Below are positions 1 to 8,166 of a stretch of DNA of 64,000 nucleotides, in pieces. The stretch's first letter is position 1; each line of letters opens with the position of its first letter. The notes under the pieces were generated by a model, which was not told the DNA's origin, did not search any database, and worked only from the letters and a program-made list of their open reading frames with translations. The stretch is from Anaerolineae bacterium. Lineage in GTDB: Bacteria > Chloroflexota > Anaerolineae > Aggregatilineales > Phototrophicaceae. The translations under genes were made by a program, and so were the position numbers. The stretch is from the NCBI GenBank assembly GCA_017303635.1, contig JAFLCG010000001.1, forward strand, positions 843,148-907,147, in the 5' to 3' direction.

Positions 1-658
1 CCAGCACCTGAATGACGTAAGTACCATCTTCAGGCAGGATGAAGTCGATCTGGGCATCGCTTTCACCCGCACTGTTATCATCGTTGGCAAGTTGTTCGCC
101 GTCGAGCGTTTCCAGAGTCAGGAAGGCATCAAACTCGCTGCTGTTCAGGATGATGCGGATCTCGTCCCCGGCGGATCCCTCGAAGGCAAAGGGGACACTG
201 TCCACTTCCGAGTCCAGTTCGTCTTCAATGGTTTGCCCATAGACGATGCTGCTGACATCATCAACCTGCAAGGCTGGGCTGCTCACGCGGAGGGTATAGT
301 CCCCGGTAGATAGCCCGCTGTAGCTGGTGATGTAAATGTACATCAGGCCGGAACGGGTCAGTGTAAGGTCGAGGACTGAACCGGAACCTTCCGCCGCATC
401 ATCATTGCTGGCAAGCCGCTGCCAGGTGTCATCCTGCAGTTCAACATAGCTGTCGAAGGTTGCCTCAACAGCAATACTCAGTTGTTCGCCGACTTGCCCT
501 TCATAGGCGTAACGAATTTCAAGTTGATCGGGGGTCAATCGCCCCGCGATAGGCTGTCCAATTTGAACTTCTGCAGTTCCCTGAGCAGCGCTCAGCAAAG
601 GGAAACTGATCGCCAATGCGACCAATAGGATGCCAATGATGAATAGGCGCAGACGCAT
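1..658 (-). CDS. Secreted protein with PPC-like beta-sandwich repeats (3' end outside window)
   Basis: The gene is read leftward from ATG at 658 and has no stop before the window edge, so about 219 residues are visible and the C-terminus is missing. A typical Sec signal peptide (residues 1-26, hydrophobic core then SAAQG) shows export. The mature part holds two similar beta-rich units, each running from a GQPI/GQTIE-type opening through Asp-rich loops (SNDDAAEG, NDDNSAGESD) to a closing GDYTLRV or GTYVIQV strand. That pattern is typical of bacterial pre-peptidase C-terminal (PPC) or similar domains in surface proteins. GGAG lies 9 bases before the ATG. A catalytic domain may lie in the missing part; no function can be assigned from what is visible. 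Confidence 0.75.
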   Translation of the reverse strand, partial: MRLRLFIIGILLVALAISFPLLSAAQGTAEVQIGQPIAGRLTPDQLEIRYAYEGQVGEQLSIAVEATFDSYVELQDDTWQRLASNDDAAEGSGSVLDLTLTRSGLMYIYITSYSGLSTGDYTLRVSSPALQVDDVSSIVYGQTIEDELDSEVDSVPFAFEGSAGDEIRIILNSSEFDAFLTLETLDGEQLANDDNSAGESDAQIDFILPEDGTYVIQVL

Positions 659-731
659 GAGCTTTGCTCCTCAATGAGGTTCACTTTACTTTATTGTAGT
701 GGAAATCATGCGAGAGTGCTTAGGTCAGAGG

Positions 732-1283
732 TTAGGAGTCGGTTTGCCTTTGCAGACGTGCTTCTGACATTTGCAGTGCATCGCTTTGTGTGGATTCAAC
801 GCCGGCGGCAAAGCAGATACACCGAAACGCGATGCTGGATTCATCGCCATAGTCGCCTTTGGCTGTATGCATCAGGTAGGGCAGGTAGCGTTGTTCTTGC
901 CCGTAGGCCAGTGCCATGCCCGCTGCCAGGGTGATTCGGAGTTCGGCATTACTTTTGCGTTCTGCCAGGTCAATGAAGTCGGCGGTCGTTTCCCATCCCC
1001 CTAATGTTGCCATATCGGTATCGAGCGACTTGATGTAGGTGAGCCCGAGCGCGGCCAGTACCCCTTCGCTTTCCTCGATGACTGCTAGCAGTGCAGCGAT
1101 GAGTTCCGGTCGGGCTAGCCTTTCGCCTGCTATCCGGGCGGCCGCCAGGCTTTGAGCTTCAGCATCGCTGATATCCACCCCTTTGGAAGCTAAAGGGCGG
1201 CGCAGTTGACGTAGCACCACATACAAAATATCCTGCATAGGTGCTGTCGCAAAAGTTTGTGCACGAGAAGGAATCAGGGTCAT
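732..1283 (-). CDS. Hypothetical alpha-helical protein
   Basis: A 183-residue soluble protein with no signal peptide or membrane segment, predicted by eye to be mainly helical (Ala/Leu/Glu-rich stretches such as AEAQSLAAARIAGERLARPE). GAGG stands 7 bases before the ATG, supporting the start. I do not recognise the family. The middle part weakly suggests a helical-repeat fold, but no repeat period can be shown. It is transcribed leftward, divergently from the LOG-family gene. Confidence 0.6.
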   Translation of the reverse strand: MTLIPSRAQTFATAPMQDILYVVLRQLRRPLASKGVDISDAEAQSLAAARIAGERLARPELIAALLAVIEESEGVLAALGLTYIKSLDTDMATLGGWETTADFIDLAERKSNAELRITLAAGMALAYGQEQRYLPYLMHTAKGDYGDESSIAFRCICFAAGVESTQSDALQMSEARLQRQTDS

Positions 1284-1402
1284 AGCGTCGCCTCTGGCAA
1301 ACTTATCCCGTATTTATTCAGATGCGTTAGTCTATCAGGCTTGCTAGAGTAAACGATGAGTGGAATTCCGGGACACTGTACCCCGTCTAAGGAGCATCGG
1401 AT

Positions 1403-1987
1403 ATGCAGCGTGTATGTGTCTATTGTGGGTCTTATAGTGGGCGCGATCCACTCTATGAAGCGCAAGCGGTGGCATTGGGGCAGGAGCTTGCCCGGCGTGG
1501 GATGACATTGGTCTATGGGGGTGGTCGGGTTGGATTAATGGGTGCGGTGGCTGACGCTGCCTTGAGTGCCGGTGGTCAGGTGATTGGCATTATGCCCAGG
1601 GCCCTGGTCGAAAAAGAACTCGCGCATCAAGGCCTGACTGAGCTACATGTCGTGAATTCCATGCATGAGCGTAAGACAATGATGGCCGATCTCTCGGATG
1701 GTTTTGTGACCATGCCTGGGGGATTCGGCACGATGGATGAATTCTGCGAGATTATGACATGGCTGCAACTGGGTTTTCATCGCAAACCGGTTTCGATCCT
1801 CAATGTGAATGGTTACTTTGATGGCTTGCTCGCTTTCTTCAATCACACGGTGGAGCAGGGCTTTGTCAAAGGGTCTCACCGGGATGCCATCATTGTGGAT
1901 CATCAGCCCGCCTCACTGCTCGATTCCATGCGGACGTGGCAGCCTGCTTTTGAAGCCAAGTGGGTTACTTCGGACGAGCAGCGCTAA
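1403..1987 (+). CDS. LOG-family Rossmann-fold nucleotide 5'-monophosphate phosphoribohydrolase
   Basis: A 194-residue protein of the usual size for the TIGR00730/LOG family. It has the N-terminal strand with YCGS, a glycine-rich VYGGGRVGLMGAVADAA segment, and the hallmark PGGxGTxxE motif (MPGGFGTMDE, near residue 107). Family members hydrolyse cytokinin riboside or purine nucleoside 5'-monophosphates to the free base and ribose 5-phosphate; many bacterial ones are annotated as lysine-decarboxylase-like in error. The start is well supported by AAGGAG 8 bases upstream. The true substrate cannot be read from sequence. Confidence 0.9.
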   Translation: MQRVCVYCGSYSGRDPLYEAQAVALGQELARRGMTLVYGGGRVGLMGAVADAALSAGGQVIGIMPRALVEKELAHQGLTELHVVNSMHERKTMMADLSDGFVTMPGGFGTMDEFCEIMTWLQLGFHRKPVSILNVNGYFDGLLAFFNHTVEQGFVKGSHRDAIIVDHQPASLLDSMRTWQPAFEAKWVTSDEQR

Positions 1988-2003
1988 GCCAGTCAGTGGG
2001 TAG

Positions 2004-2032
2004 CCTGTGGGAGAGAATTTCCTTCCCACAGG
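2004..2032. terminator. Hairpin between convergent genes
   Basis: CCTGTGGGA at 2004-2012 pairs perfectly with TCCCACAGG at 2024-2032 across an 11-base loop. It lies between the convergent stops at 1987 and 2041 and may end transcripts from both sides. There is no good T-run, so intrinsic termination is uncertain. Confidence 0.45.
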
Positions 2033-2040
2033 CCGCTGCA

Positions 2041-3528
2041 CTAATGCCGTTCCAGATGGAATACATGTGCGCTGTAGGGGGCCAGTTCAACATACAGGCC
2101 GGGGTTGAGCATGTGACCGCCTCCCCGTGTGTAATGGGCGTCGTTCAGAATATCGGTCAGAAGCCAGTTGCTATGACCCATCTCCGGCCATAAGTAGAGT
2201 GAGATATGGGCCTGGGACCAGCTTCCGGTCAGGTTGATGACGATCAGTCGGTACTGATGGTCACAGCGCCAACCATACGCCACCAGATTATGATGCGAGC
2301 CATTGTCTTTTGCGGGCGATGGATGATATTGCACCCAGTGCCCCCGTTGATAGATGGGCGCGCGGGTTTCCTGCAGCAGCCGTTGATAGAACTGCTTCAG
2401 TTCCATATCCAGCTTCTCTTCGGGTTGGCGACCGATTTGAACAGGCAGTTTGACCCGCCGTCCCTCGAACTGTCCGTCATGTAGCAGGGTAGCCCCCGGT
2501 AACGTACAAATCATCACCGCCCCCATCTTGCTTTTGGGCAGGCCGAAGTGAGCGACGGCTCGCTGCTCATCATGATTTTCGATGAACCGCGTCAAATGTT
2601 GTTGGTAACCGCCATCAGCGATCAAATGGGTGCGGATGCCGCCGATGTCATTGTCGCGGATGCGGTCATACAACCGCTTGTCGTAACAGTAATCGAAGCC
2701 GAGTTCTAGCAGCCGATATTCCATATCCCAGTACACTTCGGCCATGAACAAGAAATCAGCATGCGTTTCACGTACGGGTTGGATGACATCAGCCCAAAAT
2801 TCGGTGGTCGGATTTTCTGGAACATAGCCGCCCCACGTCCGCCGGAAGATGTCGTTCAGGAACAACATAGCCATATCGCAGCGCACACCGTCGCACTGAC
2901 TGGCGATATCCTTCAGCAAATCAACGGTGGCACGGCGAACTTCCGGGTTGAAGGCGTTGATCTGCGCGGTATCGACCCACCCAGGGAAGTAAGGATCGCG
3001 CCCATGGGCGATTACCCGAGCCTGACCAAGTGAATCTCGGGTGCTGAAGAAATCATCCTTGCGCTTGCGCAGGTCGGCGGGTTTGCCCTGTACCATCCAT
3101 TCCGGGTGGCGGCTGACCCAGGGATGATCGGTCGCCACATGGTTCGGGACATAATCCAGGATCAGTTTGAGACCGCGTTCCGCCAGTCGTTTGCGGAAGT
3201 TGGCGAGACCAGTTCGTCCGCCCAGGTTACCATCTACTTGATACATGCCTACGGCGTAGGGTGAACCGACGACATCCTCCGGGGTGATATCGGGTAGCGC
3301 TCCGCGGTACTCATGAATGTACCGGAGTGCGCTGGCCCGGGTAGCCGGGCTGCGATACCAGACTCCCATCAACCAGATTGCATCGACGTTCAGCGCGGCC
3401 AGTTCATTCAGCACATCATCCGGTACAGTTTCCAGTGTCAGGGGCATTTCATAGGTGCGGCTCAACCGATCCAGCCAGACCCAGGTATTGATTTGATAGA
3501 TAAAGGGCTTATTCGGCCATGCTGTCAC
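2041..3528 (-). CDS. GH13 alpha-amylase-family glycosidase
   Basis: An intracellular GH13 (beta/alpha)8 enzyme of about 495 residues with no signal peptide. The conserved regions are visible in order: DYVPNH (region I), GVRCDMAM with the nucleophile Asp (II), FMAEVYWD with the acid/base Glu (III) and ENHDE with the transition-state Asp (IV). The end of the protein looks like the usual C-terminal beta domain (HVFHLE). The substrate (starch, trehalose, sucrose or a related alpha-glucoside) cannot be decided. A GTG at 3528 is preferred because GAGGAG lies 9 bases before it; a TTG at 3534 would leave only 3 bases. Confidence 0.88.
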   Translation of the reverse strand: MTAWPNKPFIYQINTWVWLDRLSRTYEMPLTLETVPDDVLNELAALNVDAIWLMGVWYRSPATRASALRYIHEYRGALPDITPEDVVGSPYAVGMYQVDGNLGGRTGLANFRKRLAERGLKLILDYVPNHVATDHPWVSRHPEWMVQGKPADLRKRKDDFFSTRDSLGQARVIAHGRDPYFPGWVDTAQINAFNPEVRRATVDLLKDIASQCDGVRCDMAMLFLNDIFRRTWGGYVPENPTTEFWADVIQPVRETHADFLFMAEVYWDMEYRLLELGFDYCYDKRLYDRIRDNDIGGIRTHLIADGGYQQHLTRFIENHDEQRAVAHFGLPKSKMGAVMICTLPGATLLHDGQFEGRRVKLPVQIGRQPEEKLDMELKQFYQRLLQETRAPIYQRGHWVQYHPSPAKDNGSHHNLVAYGWRCDHQYRLIVINLTGSWSQAHISLYLWPEMGHSNWLLTDILNDAHYTRGGGHMLNPGLYVELAPYSAHVFHLERH

Positions 3529-3738
3529 AATCAACCACTCCTCTGCATGCTTCTTCTATACGCTAGTGTAAACCCGGCTCAGCCTTTGGCGTGTTACAAA
3601 TTCTCCATTTGCATCGTTTTACATTGCAGCACATTTCATCTCACTAACACTCTGATGTATCCAATTTGTAGCATCGCCAGCCAGAATTACGCATAATCTG
3701 ATTCACTAACTGTCTTAGTGGGGTAAAGGAAACGTGCA

Positions 3739-4083
3739 ATGGCAGATGGTTATTTCATTCCTTCCGGCCATGCTTTGCAAGTCGAAATGTCTTCAGGTAT
3801 TCACCGGCGGACACTGGGCACGACGGATGAAGTGATGCTCTGTGAATTTTTTCTGGAGAAGGATGCGATTGTTCCTGCCCATAGCCACAAGAATGACCAG
3901 GCTGGCTATCTGGTCTATGGATCAGTTGAGATGACAATTGGGGGGCAGGTGCGTATTCTGCAACCTGGAGAAAGCTATGCTATTCCCGGTGGCATTGTCC
4001 ACAGCGCCAGGGCATTGGCGAATTCATTGGCTATTGATTGTTTCTCGCCACCGCGGGATGACTATCGCACGGAAGCCCGCTAG
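3739..4083 (+). CDS. Small cupin-domain protein
   Basis: A 114-residue single cupin barrel. Motif 1 is PAHSHKNDQAGYLVYGSVEM, giving two metal-ligand His residues but Gln/Asn where Glu is common; motif 2 is PGESYAIPGGIVHSARAL with the last ligand His. Proteins of this size are often metal-binding sugar or oxygen-handling enzymes, or sensors; the substrate is unknown. It is a single gene, followed by hairpins that could end transcription. Confidence 0.85.
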   Translation: MADGYFIPSGHALQVEMSSGIHRRTLGTTDEVMLCEFFLEKDAIVPAHSHKNDQAGYLVYGSVEMTIGGQVRILQPGESYAIPGGIVHSARALANSLAIDCFSPPRDDYRTEAR

Positions 4084-4151
4084 CGAAGAAAAAGGCCTCG
4101 TGGGCAGGGCATGAGCTTGAATAGAGGGTGAGGGGTTTTATAACATAAACA

Positions 4152-4179
4152 ACAGGATGCACTTTATGGTGCATCCTGT
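4152..4179. terminator. Perfect 11-bp hairpin
   Basis: ACAGGATGCAC at 4152-4162 and GTGCATCCTGT at 4169-4179 form a perfect stem with a 6-base loop. It lies between the cupin gene and the leftward receiver gene. Read leftward it is followed by a T-rich stretch, so it may serve the receiver gene. A second stem, TCCGGGG/CCCCGGA, lies at 4183-4200. Confidence 0.5.
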
Positions 4180-4208
4180 GCTTCCGGGGGGAACCCCGGA
4201 CCCCCTGC

Positions 4209-4240
4209 GAACCAGGCCATACCCCGAGTCTGGTTCTTTT
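4209..4240 (+). terminator. Candidate intrinsic terminator after the cupin gene
   Basis: GAACCAG at 4209-4215 pairs with CTGGTTC at 4230-4236 and is followed directly by TTTT. It is about 125 bases past the cupin stop. The 14-base loop makes it only moderately convincing. Confidence 0.4.
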
Positions 4241-4278
4241 GTAGCGTGCCCCTGATATCAGGTGATGATCTACAATAC

Positions 4279-4692
4279 TTAACTGGCCAGCAGATGCCGT
4301 TCGATGGGCACCATTTCTGGAACCGGCTGGCTAGCCAGCGTCTCTGCGATGGTGTCGATCAGGTCTCTGCCGTTGAATACACCCCCGATTACGTCCGCTG
4401 CGCCGGCATCCAATGCCTGCAAAAATAGATCGTAATCGTCAGTCGGATTGAGTAAGACCACTGGCGTGGGGCCGACCAAAGCATGAGCGAGTTGAGTGAG
4501 TTCAAAACCGTTCAGACCGGGGAGGTCAATTCCACTGAGGACAAGATCGGGAGTGCTGGAGCGAAGATGATTGATGGCCTCGTTGCCATCCAGGGCGGTA
4601 CTGACTTCATAACCGGCAAGTGTCAATAAGAACGAAATAGATCGGAGCAGTCTTGGGTGATCTTCAACGACCAGTACGTGTGGCTGATGCAT
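4279..4692 (-). CDS. Degenerate (pseudo-)receiver domain protein
   Basis: A stand-alone CheY-like domain of 137 residues. The fold is clear: VLVVEDHP start with the acidic pair kept, LVLSGIDLPGLNGFEL after strand 3, and VVLLNPTDD at strand 4. The phosphoacceptor is missing: in the usual D-I-x-L-P pattern the Asp is Gly (G-I-D-L-P). The strand-4 Thr/Ser is Asn, and the strand-5 Lys-Pro pair is Gly-Val (DVIGGVF). It therefore probably cannot be phosphorylated in the normal way and may act as a constitutive or ligand-controlled protein-binding module. No kinase or output domain is adjacent. Confidence 0.85.
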   Translation of the reverse strand: MHQPHVLVVEDHPRLLRSISFLLTLAGYEVSTALDGNEAINHLRSSTPDLVLSGIDLPGLNGFELTQLAHALVGPTPVVLLNPTDDYDLFLQALDAGAADVIGGVFNGRDLIDTIAETLASQPVPEMVPIERHLLAS

Positions 4693-4936
4693 GAGCTTCT
4701 CCCCTTACAGACAAGGCTCTGGATGCAGAAGGCATCCCCGAATAAATAAGATTGTCTACTGATAAACCTAGCATACTCACCTTACGACTTTCAGAAACCT
4801 AAAGATTGTGCATTTTCACGAAAATTTAGGAAAGATCGCCATGCCTTAACCATTTTGTACATGAATTGTGAATTTTGGATTAAGCTGCCTTGTGTTGAAT
4901 AAACCGTTGTGAATACGATCTCAAGGAATGCAGTAA

Positions 4937-5422
4937 ATGCCCGCTGAATTGAAACTTCGCCCGGTTCAATCAACCGACTATGCGCCGATTATTGCGGTAC
5001 TGGATGACTGGTGGGGCGGTCGGGCAATGGCGGCAATGTTACCTAAGCTTTTCTTCAATCACTTTCAAGAGAGCAGCTTGGTTGTGGAAGCGGATGGTCT
5101 GCGTGTGGGTTTCTTAATCGGCTTTCATTCCCCCAGGTATGCCGATGAGTCCTATATCCACTTTGTTGGAGTCCATCCTGCGTGGCGAAAATCAGGAGTG
5201 GGTCGTTTGCTATACGAGGAATTCTTTAAGCTGGTACTTGCTGCTGGGCGGCATACGGTACGTTGTGTGACTTCGCCTCTCAATCGCACCTCGATCCAGT
5301 TTCACCTGCGGATGGGTTTTGTGATTGAACCGGGTGACAGCGAACGTGATGGTATTTCCTATCACCAGGACTATGACGGACCTGCCGAAGACCGGGTGCT
5401 GTTTGTAAAACGATTGGATTAA
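4937..5422 (+). CDS. GNAT-family N-acetyltransferase
   Basis: A 161-residue GNAT protein. The acetyl-CoA-binding segment is clear (HFVGVHPAWRKSGVGRLLYE, with the R/K-x-x-G-x-G-type loop written RKSGVG), followed by the NRTSIQFHLRMGF segment typical of motif B. Such proteins acetylate small-molecule or protein amines; the substrate is unknown. AAGGA lies 9 bases before the ATG. It is convergent with the carbohydrate kinase gene. Confidence 0.88.
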   Translation: MPAELKLRPVQSTDYAPIIAVLDDWWGGRAMAAMLPKLFFNHFQESSLVVEADGLRVGFLIGFHSPRYADESYIHFVGVHPAWRKSGVGRLLYEEFFKLVLAAGRHTVRCVTSPLNRTSIQFHLRMGFVIEPGDSERDGISYHQDYDGPAEDRVLFVKRLD

Positions 5423-5435
5423 GGAATAAGTCGGC

Positions 5436-6443
5436 TCAGCCAACGGTCCAGGTATCCAGCGCCCAGGCCAATTCGTCCGGGGATGGCGCGTAATTGCCTA
5501 CCCGCCGCACCACCAGACCACTGGCATAGTTTGCCAGTGTGGTCGCATCCCGCAGAGAAGCGCCTGTGCCCAAAGCCAGTGTTAACACGGCGATGGCGGT
5601 ATCCCCGGCACCCACGGTGTCGTAAACATCTGTGACGGCAGGGGCCCGACAGTGATCGACCTGCCCGGTTGCTGTGACCGCCGTTGCCCCTTCTGGCCCG
5701 CGTGTGATGACCATCCCGCCTTTGAGATGCAGCGCCGCGCAAAGATCATGGGCTGCACTGGCGAATGCATCATCATCACGCAGTTCCCTGCTGAGATAGG
5801 CGGCGGCATCATCCGCATTGCACTTGACCACATCAAACTCGCTGTACTTCTCCAGTGCGCCCTGGGCATCAGCGGTCAAAAGAATGCCAGCTGCTCGGCA
5901 TAGGTCGCGCACCGCTTCGACCAGCGTGGGTGTCAAGAATCCTCCGTGATAGTCGGAGAAGAGTGCCGCTTGTGCTTTCTTCAAATGGGGTTGGATTCGA
6001 TCAAGTGCAGCCTGTTCCACTTCGGTTGGGATTGGTTCACGGGAGAGGGTATCTAGGCGGGCAACCTGCTGTGGAAAGCGCAAACCCATCTGTGCCATCA
6101 CCCGCAGCTTAACCGTGGTGGGGCGTGTTGCGTCTGTGACCAATCCATCGGCAGCAATGCCCTTGTCAACCAGGACCCCTCGCAGGGTATGGGCAGGCGC
6201 ATCTGCGCCAATCACCCCAATCTGTACCGGATGGCTGCCTAATGAGGCGATATTGCAGGCAGGGTTGGCTGCACCGCCGGGGATCAACTGCCGGGACTCG
6301 AATTCCAACACCGGGATAGGCGCTTCCCGGCTGATGCGTTTAGCCTGCCCGATCAGATATTCATCCAGCAGCACATCCCCAATCACGAGTACGTGTTGTC
6401 CGGCGAGGTGGGGGATCAGCGCTTTTAGAGGATCTTTCACCAT
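5436..6443 (-). CDS. PfkB/ribokinase-family kinase, RfaE1 (heptose 7-phosphate kinase)-like
   Basis: A 335-residue PfkB kinase. The N-terminal VLVIGDVLLDEYLIG and GGAANPACNIASLG stretches and the C-terminal anion-hole/base motif VGAGDT are all present, and the domain most resembles RfaE1/HldE domain I, which phosphorylates heptose 7-phosphate. The nucleotidyltransferase half of HldE is absent. The start directly abuts the TetR-type stop (TGA then ATG), so the two genes are probably co-transcribed and translationally coupled. Heptose may not be the true substrate if the organism lacks LPS, so only the family call is firm. Confidence 0.82.
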   Translation of the reverse strand: MVKDPLKALIPHLAGQHVLVIGDVLLDEYLIGQAKRISREAPIPVLEFESRQLIPGGAANPACNIASLGSHPVQIGVIGADAPAHTLRGVLVDKGIAADGLVTDATRPTTVKLRVMAQMGLRFPQQVARLDTLSREPIPTEVEQAALDRIQPHLKKAQAALFSDYHGGFLTPTLVEAVRDLCRAAGILLTADAQGALEKYSEFDVVKCNADDAAAYLSRELRDDDAFASAAHDLCAALHLKGGMVITRGPEGATAVTATGQVDHCRAPAVTDVYDTVGAGDTAIAVLTLALGTGASLRDATTLANYASGLVVRRVGNYAPSPDELAWALDTWTVG

Positions 6444-7049
6444 TCAGCTAACATATCCTTCCCGCTCCAAGAAGGCGCGGAGGTAGGCGCGTAACGCCGT
6501 TTGAATCTCAAGCCGTATGGTAATTGCGTCTTGTTCAGTCACCAGCAACGGTAGCAATCCCTTGACTAGATGAAAACTGACAGTTGCATAGCGCAGACAA
6601 AGGGCTGTTGGCATGTCTGGATACACCTGTTGTACTACCTGCTCGATGGCTGCAATCACCGTACGGTGAATGACACCTACAATATGCCCGTACTTTCCCA
6701 TATCGAGGACATATAGAAAATGGGAAAAAGCCGCATGGTGTTGCTCGAACGCGATTACGCAATCGATGACCATTGCTGCCACAGACTCTAAATCGGATTG
6801 AATCGTCATCGCTGCCGGGAACAGGGATTGTAAATCGGTCGCATATCGTTCGACCAGCGCGCCCAGAATCGCTTCCTTGTCTGGGAAGAAGTGATAGACC
6901 GACCCAATTGCAACACCCGAATGATCCGCAATCTGATTGGTCGTTACGGCTTCATATCCATGTTCTGCAAAAAGGACTTCTGCCGTACTCAAGATGTGGT
7001 TGAAGCGCGCCCGACTGCGGATTTGCTGGGGTTCATGCCATGTCTTCAT
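6444..7049 (-). CDS. TetR-family transcriptional regulator
   Basis: A 201-residue TetR repressor. The N-terminal helix-turn-helix is typical (ILSTAEVLFAEHGYEAVTT, then IADHSGVAIGSVYHFFPDKEAIL, residues about 18-62); the rest is the helical ligand-binding and dimer domain. It is divergent from the lactonase-like gene across a 97-base region holding an inverted-repeat operator, and upstream of and abutting the sugar kinase. It likely represses the divergent gene and its own operon. Confidence 0.92.
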   Translation of the reverse strand: MKTWHEPQQIRSRARFNHILSTAEVLFAEHGYEAVTTNQIADHSGVAIGSVYHFFPDKEAILGALVERYATDLQSLFPAAMTIQSDLESVAAMVIDCVIAFEQHHAAFSHFLYVLDMGKYGHIVGVIHRTVIAAIEQVVQQVYPDMPTALCLRYATVSFHLVKGLLPLLVTEQDAITIRLEIQTALRAYLRAFLEREGYVS

Positions 7050-7073
7050 AGATGAGGATTGTATCAGAGATGA

Positions 7074-7120
7074 TTGAATCCGAGCAAATGCTCAAATTAT
7101 AATGCGAGCAATTACTCGGA
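7074..7120 (+). promoter_or_regulatory. Sigma-70-type promoter overlapped by a two-arm TetR-type operator
   Basis: TTGAAT (7074-7079) and a perfect TATAAT (7098-7103) are 18 bases apart. TCCGAGCAAATGCTC (7079-7093) and GAGCAATTACTCGGA (7106-7120) are inverted copies (13 of 15 positions agree), and each arm is itself near-palindromic. One arm fills the spacer and the other covers the expected start of transcription, as expected for repression. Confidence 0.75.
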
Positions 7121-7146
7121 TTTTTAGTGTGAGGACAACCTGCACG

Positions 7147-8166
7147 ATGGAATCAAACTCAAAGGCGCAAGCTTTAGGCAGACGTTCATTCTTACGTCAT
7201 TTGGGGACGGGCGCGCTGGGTACACTGGTGGGTGGCTTCGGTACTGAACGCTGGCTATCTTTTTGGTCCAGCACCCAGGAGGGCGCACCGCCACTGCCGT
7301 TACAAGGTCGTGCTGTAGAACCCGTTACCTATACAACCAGCAGCGGGATCCGTATTCATAATGTCCAGACTGGCTATGTGGCTGTTAAGTCGGCCCATCG
7401 GCTGTACACCGGCTCTGACGGAGGGGGTATCCCTGCAATCGCCTTCGACCGTACTTGGACCGAGTGGATGCCCATCAATACCTGGGTTATTGAACATCCG
7501 GAAGGCATTGTCATGGTTGATACCGGTGAGAGTGCCCAAGCCATGAACCGTGACTACTTCAGTTGTGATCCATTCAACCAGTTCTTTTACACGGCTTTCC
7601 TGCGCTTTGCGGTCACTCCGGAAGATGAAATAGGATCACAATTGGAGGTATTGGGAATTCCCACGGACGAAGTTCGGTGGGTGGTGCAAACACATCTGCA
7701 TTCGGATCACATGGGCGGTTTGAAGGCGGTCGCAGGATCGGAGATTGTAGTATCAAATGTCGACCTGAACTCAAGAACGGGAACCCTACCGTGCCATTAT
7801 CCACCAGGATTCGCCCCAACCATTGCAGAGTTTCAACCCGAACCGGTTGGTCCCTTTACAACCAGTTTGCCATTGACCAGTGACGGAAAAGTGAGGATTG
7901 TGCCTACACCCGGTCATACCGAAGGACATCAATCAGTGATCCTGCTGGAGGATGATGTGACCTGGTTCTTCGCTGGGGATACCTCGTTCACTGAGGCACA
8001 ACTGACAGCCAATCAATTGGGCGGAATCGTTGCTAACCCGGCTGAAAACCGCGCCACACTAGCCCGTATTCGGGAGCTATGTGGGGATCGGCCTACTGTT
8101 TACTTGCCGAGCCACGACCCGGAGTCTCGTACCCGCTTGCTGAAACAATCGACCGTTAACCTTTAG
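7147..8166 (+). CDS. Tat-exported metallo-beta-lactamase-fold hydrolase (lactonase-like)
   Basis: A 339-residue MBL-fold enzyme. The zinc motif HLHSDHMGG is near residues 183-191, with later ligands in PGHTEGH, AGDTSF and PSHDPES. This arrangement resembles N-acyl-homoserine lactonases and related lactonases. The N-terminus carries a twin-arginine signal (GRRSFLRHLG then a hydrophobic stretch), so it is probably exported folded. An in-frame ATG at 7102 lies inside the promoter and before the expected transcript start, so ATG 7147 behind GAGG is chosen. Control by the divergent TetR protein is likely. Confidence 0.87.
   Translation: MESNSKAQALGRRSFLRHLGTGALGTLVGGFGTERWLSFWSSTQEGAPPLPLQGRAVEPVTYTTSSGIRIHNVQTGYVAVKSAHRLYTGSDGGGIPAIAFDRTWTEWMPINTWVIEHPEGIVMVDTGESAQAMNRDYFSCDPFNQFFYTAFLRFAVTPEDEIGSQLEVLGIPTDEVRWVVQTHLHSDHMGGLKAVAGSEIVVSNVDLNSRTGTLPCHYPPGFAPTIAEFQPEPVGPFTTSLPLTSDGKVRIVPTPGHTEGHQSVILLEDDVTWFFAGDTSFTEAQLTANQLGGIVANPAENRATLARIRELCGDRPTVYLPSHDPESRTRLLKQSTVNL

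Noticed and set aside
7102..7146. In-frame ATG at 7102 for the lactonase-like gene
   Set aside because: It lies within the -10 box and before the predicted transcript start, and it precedes the Tat signal.
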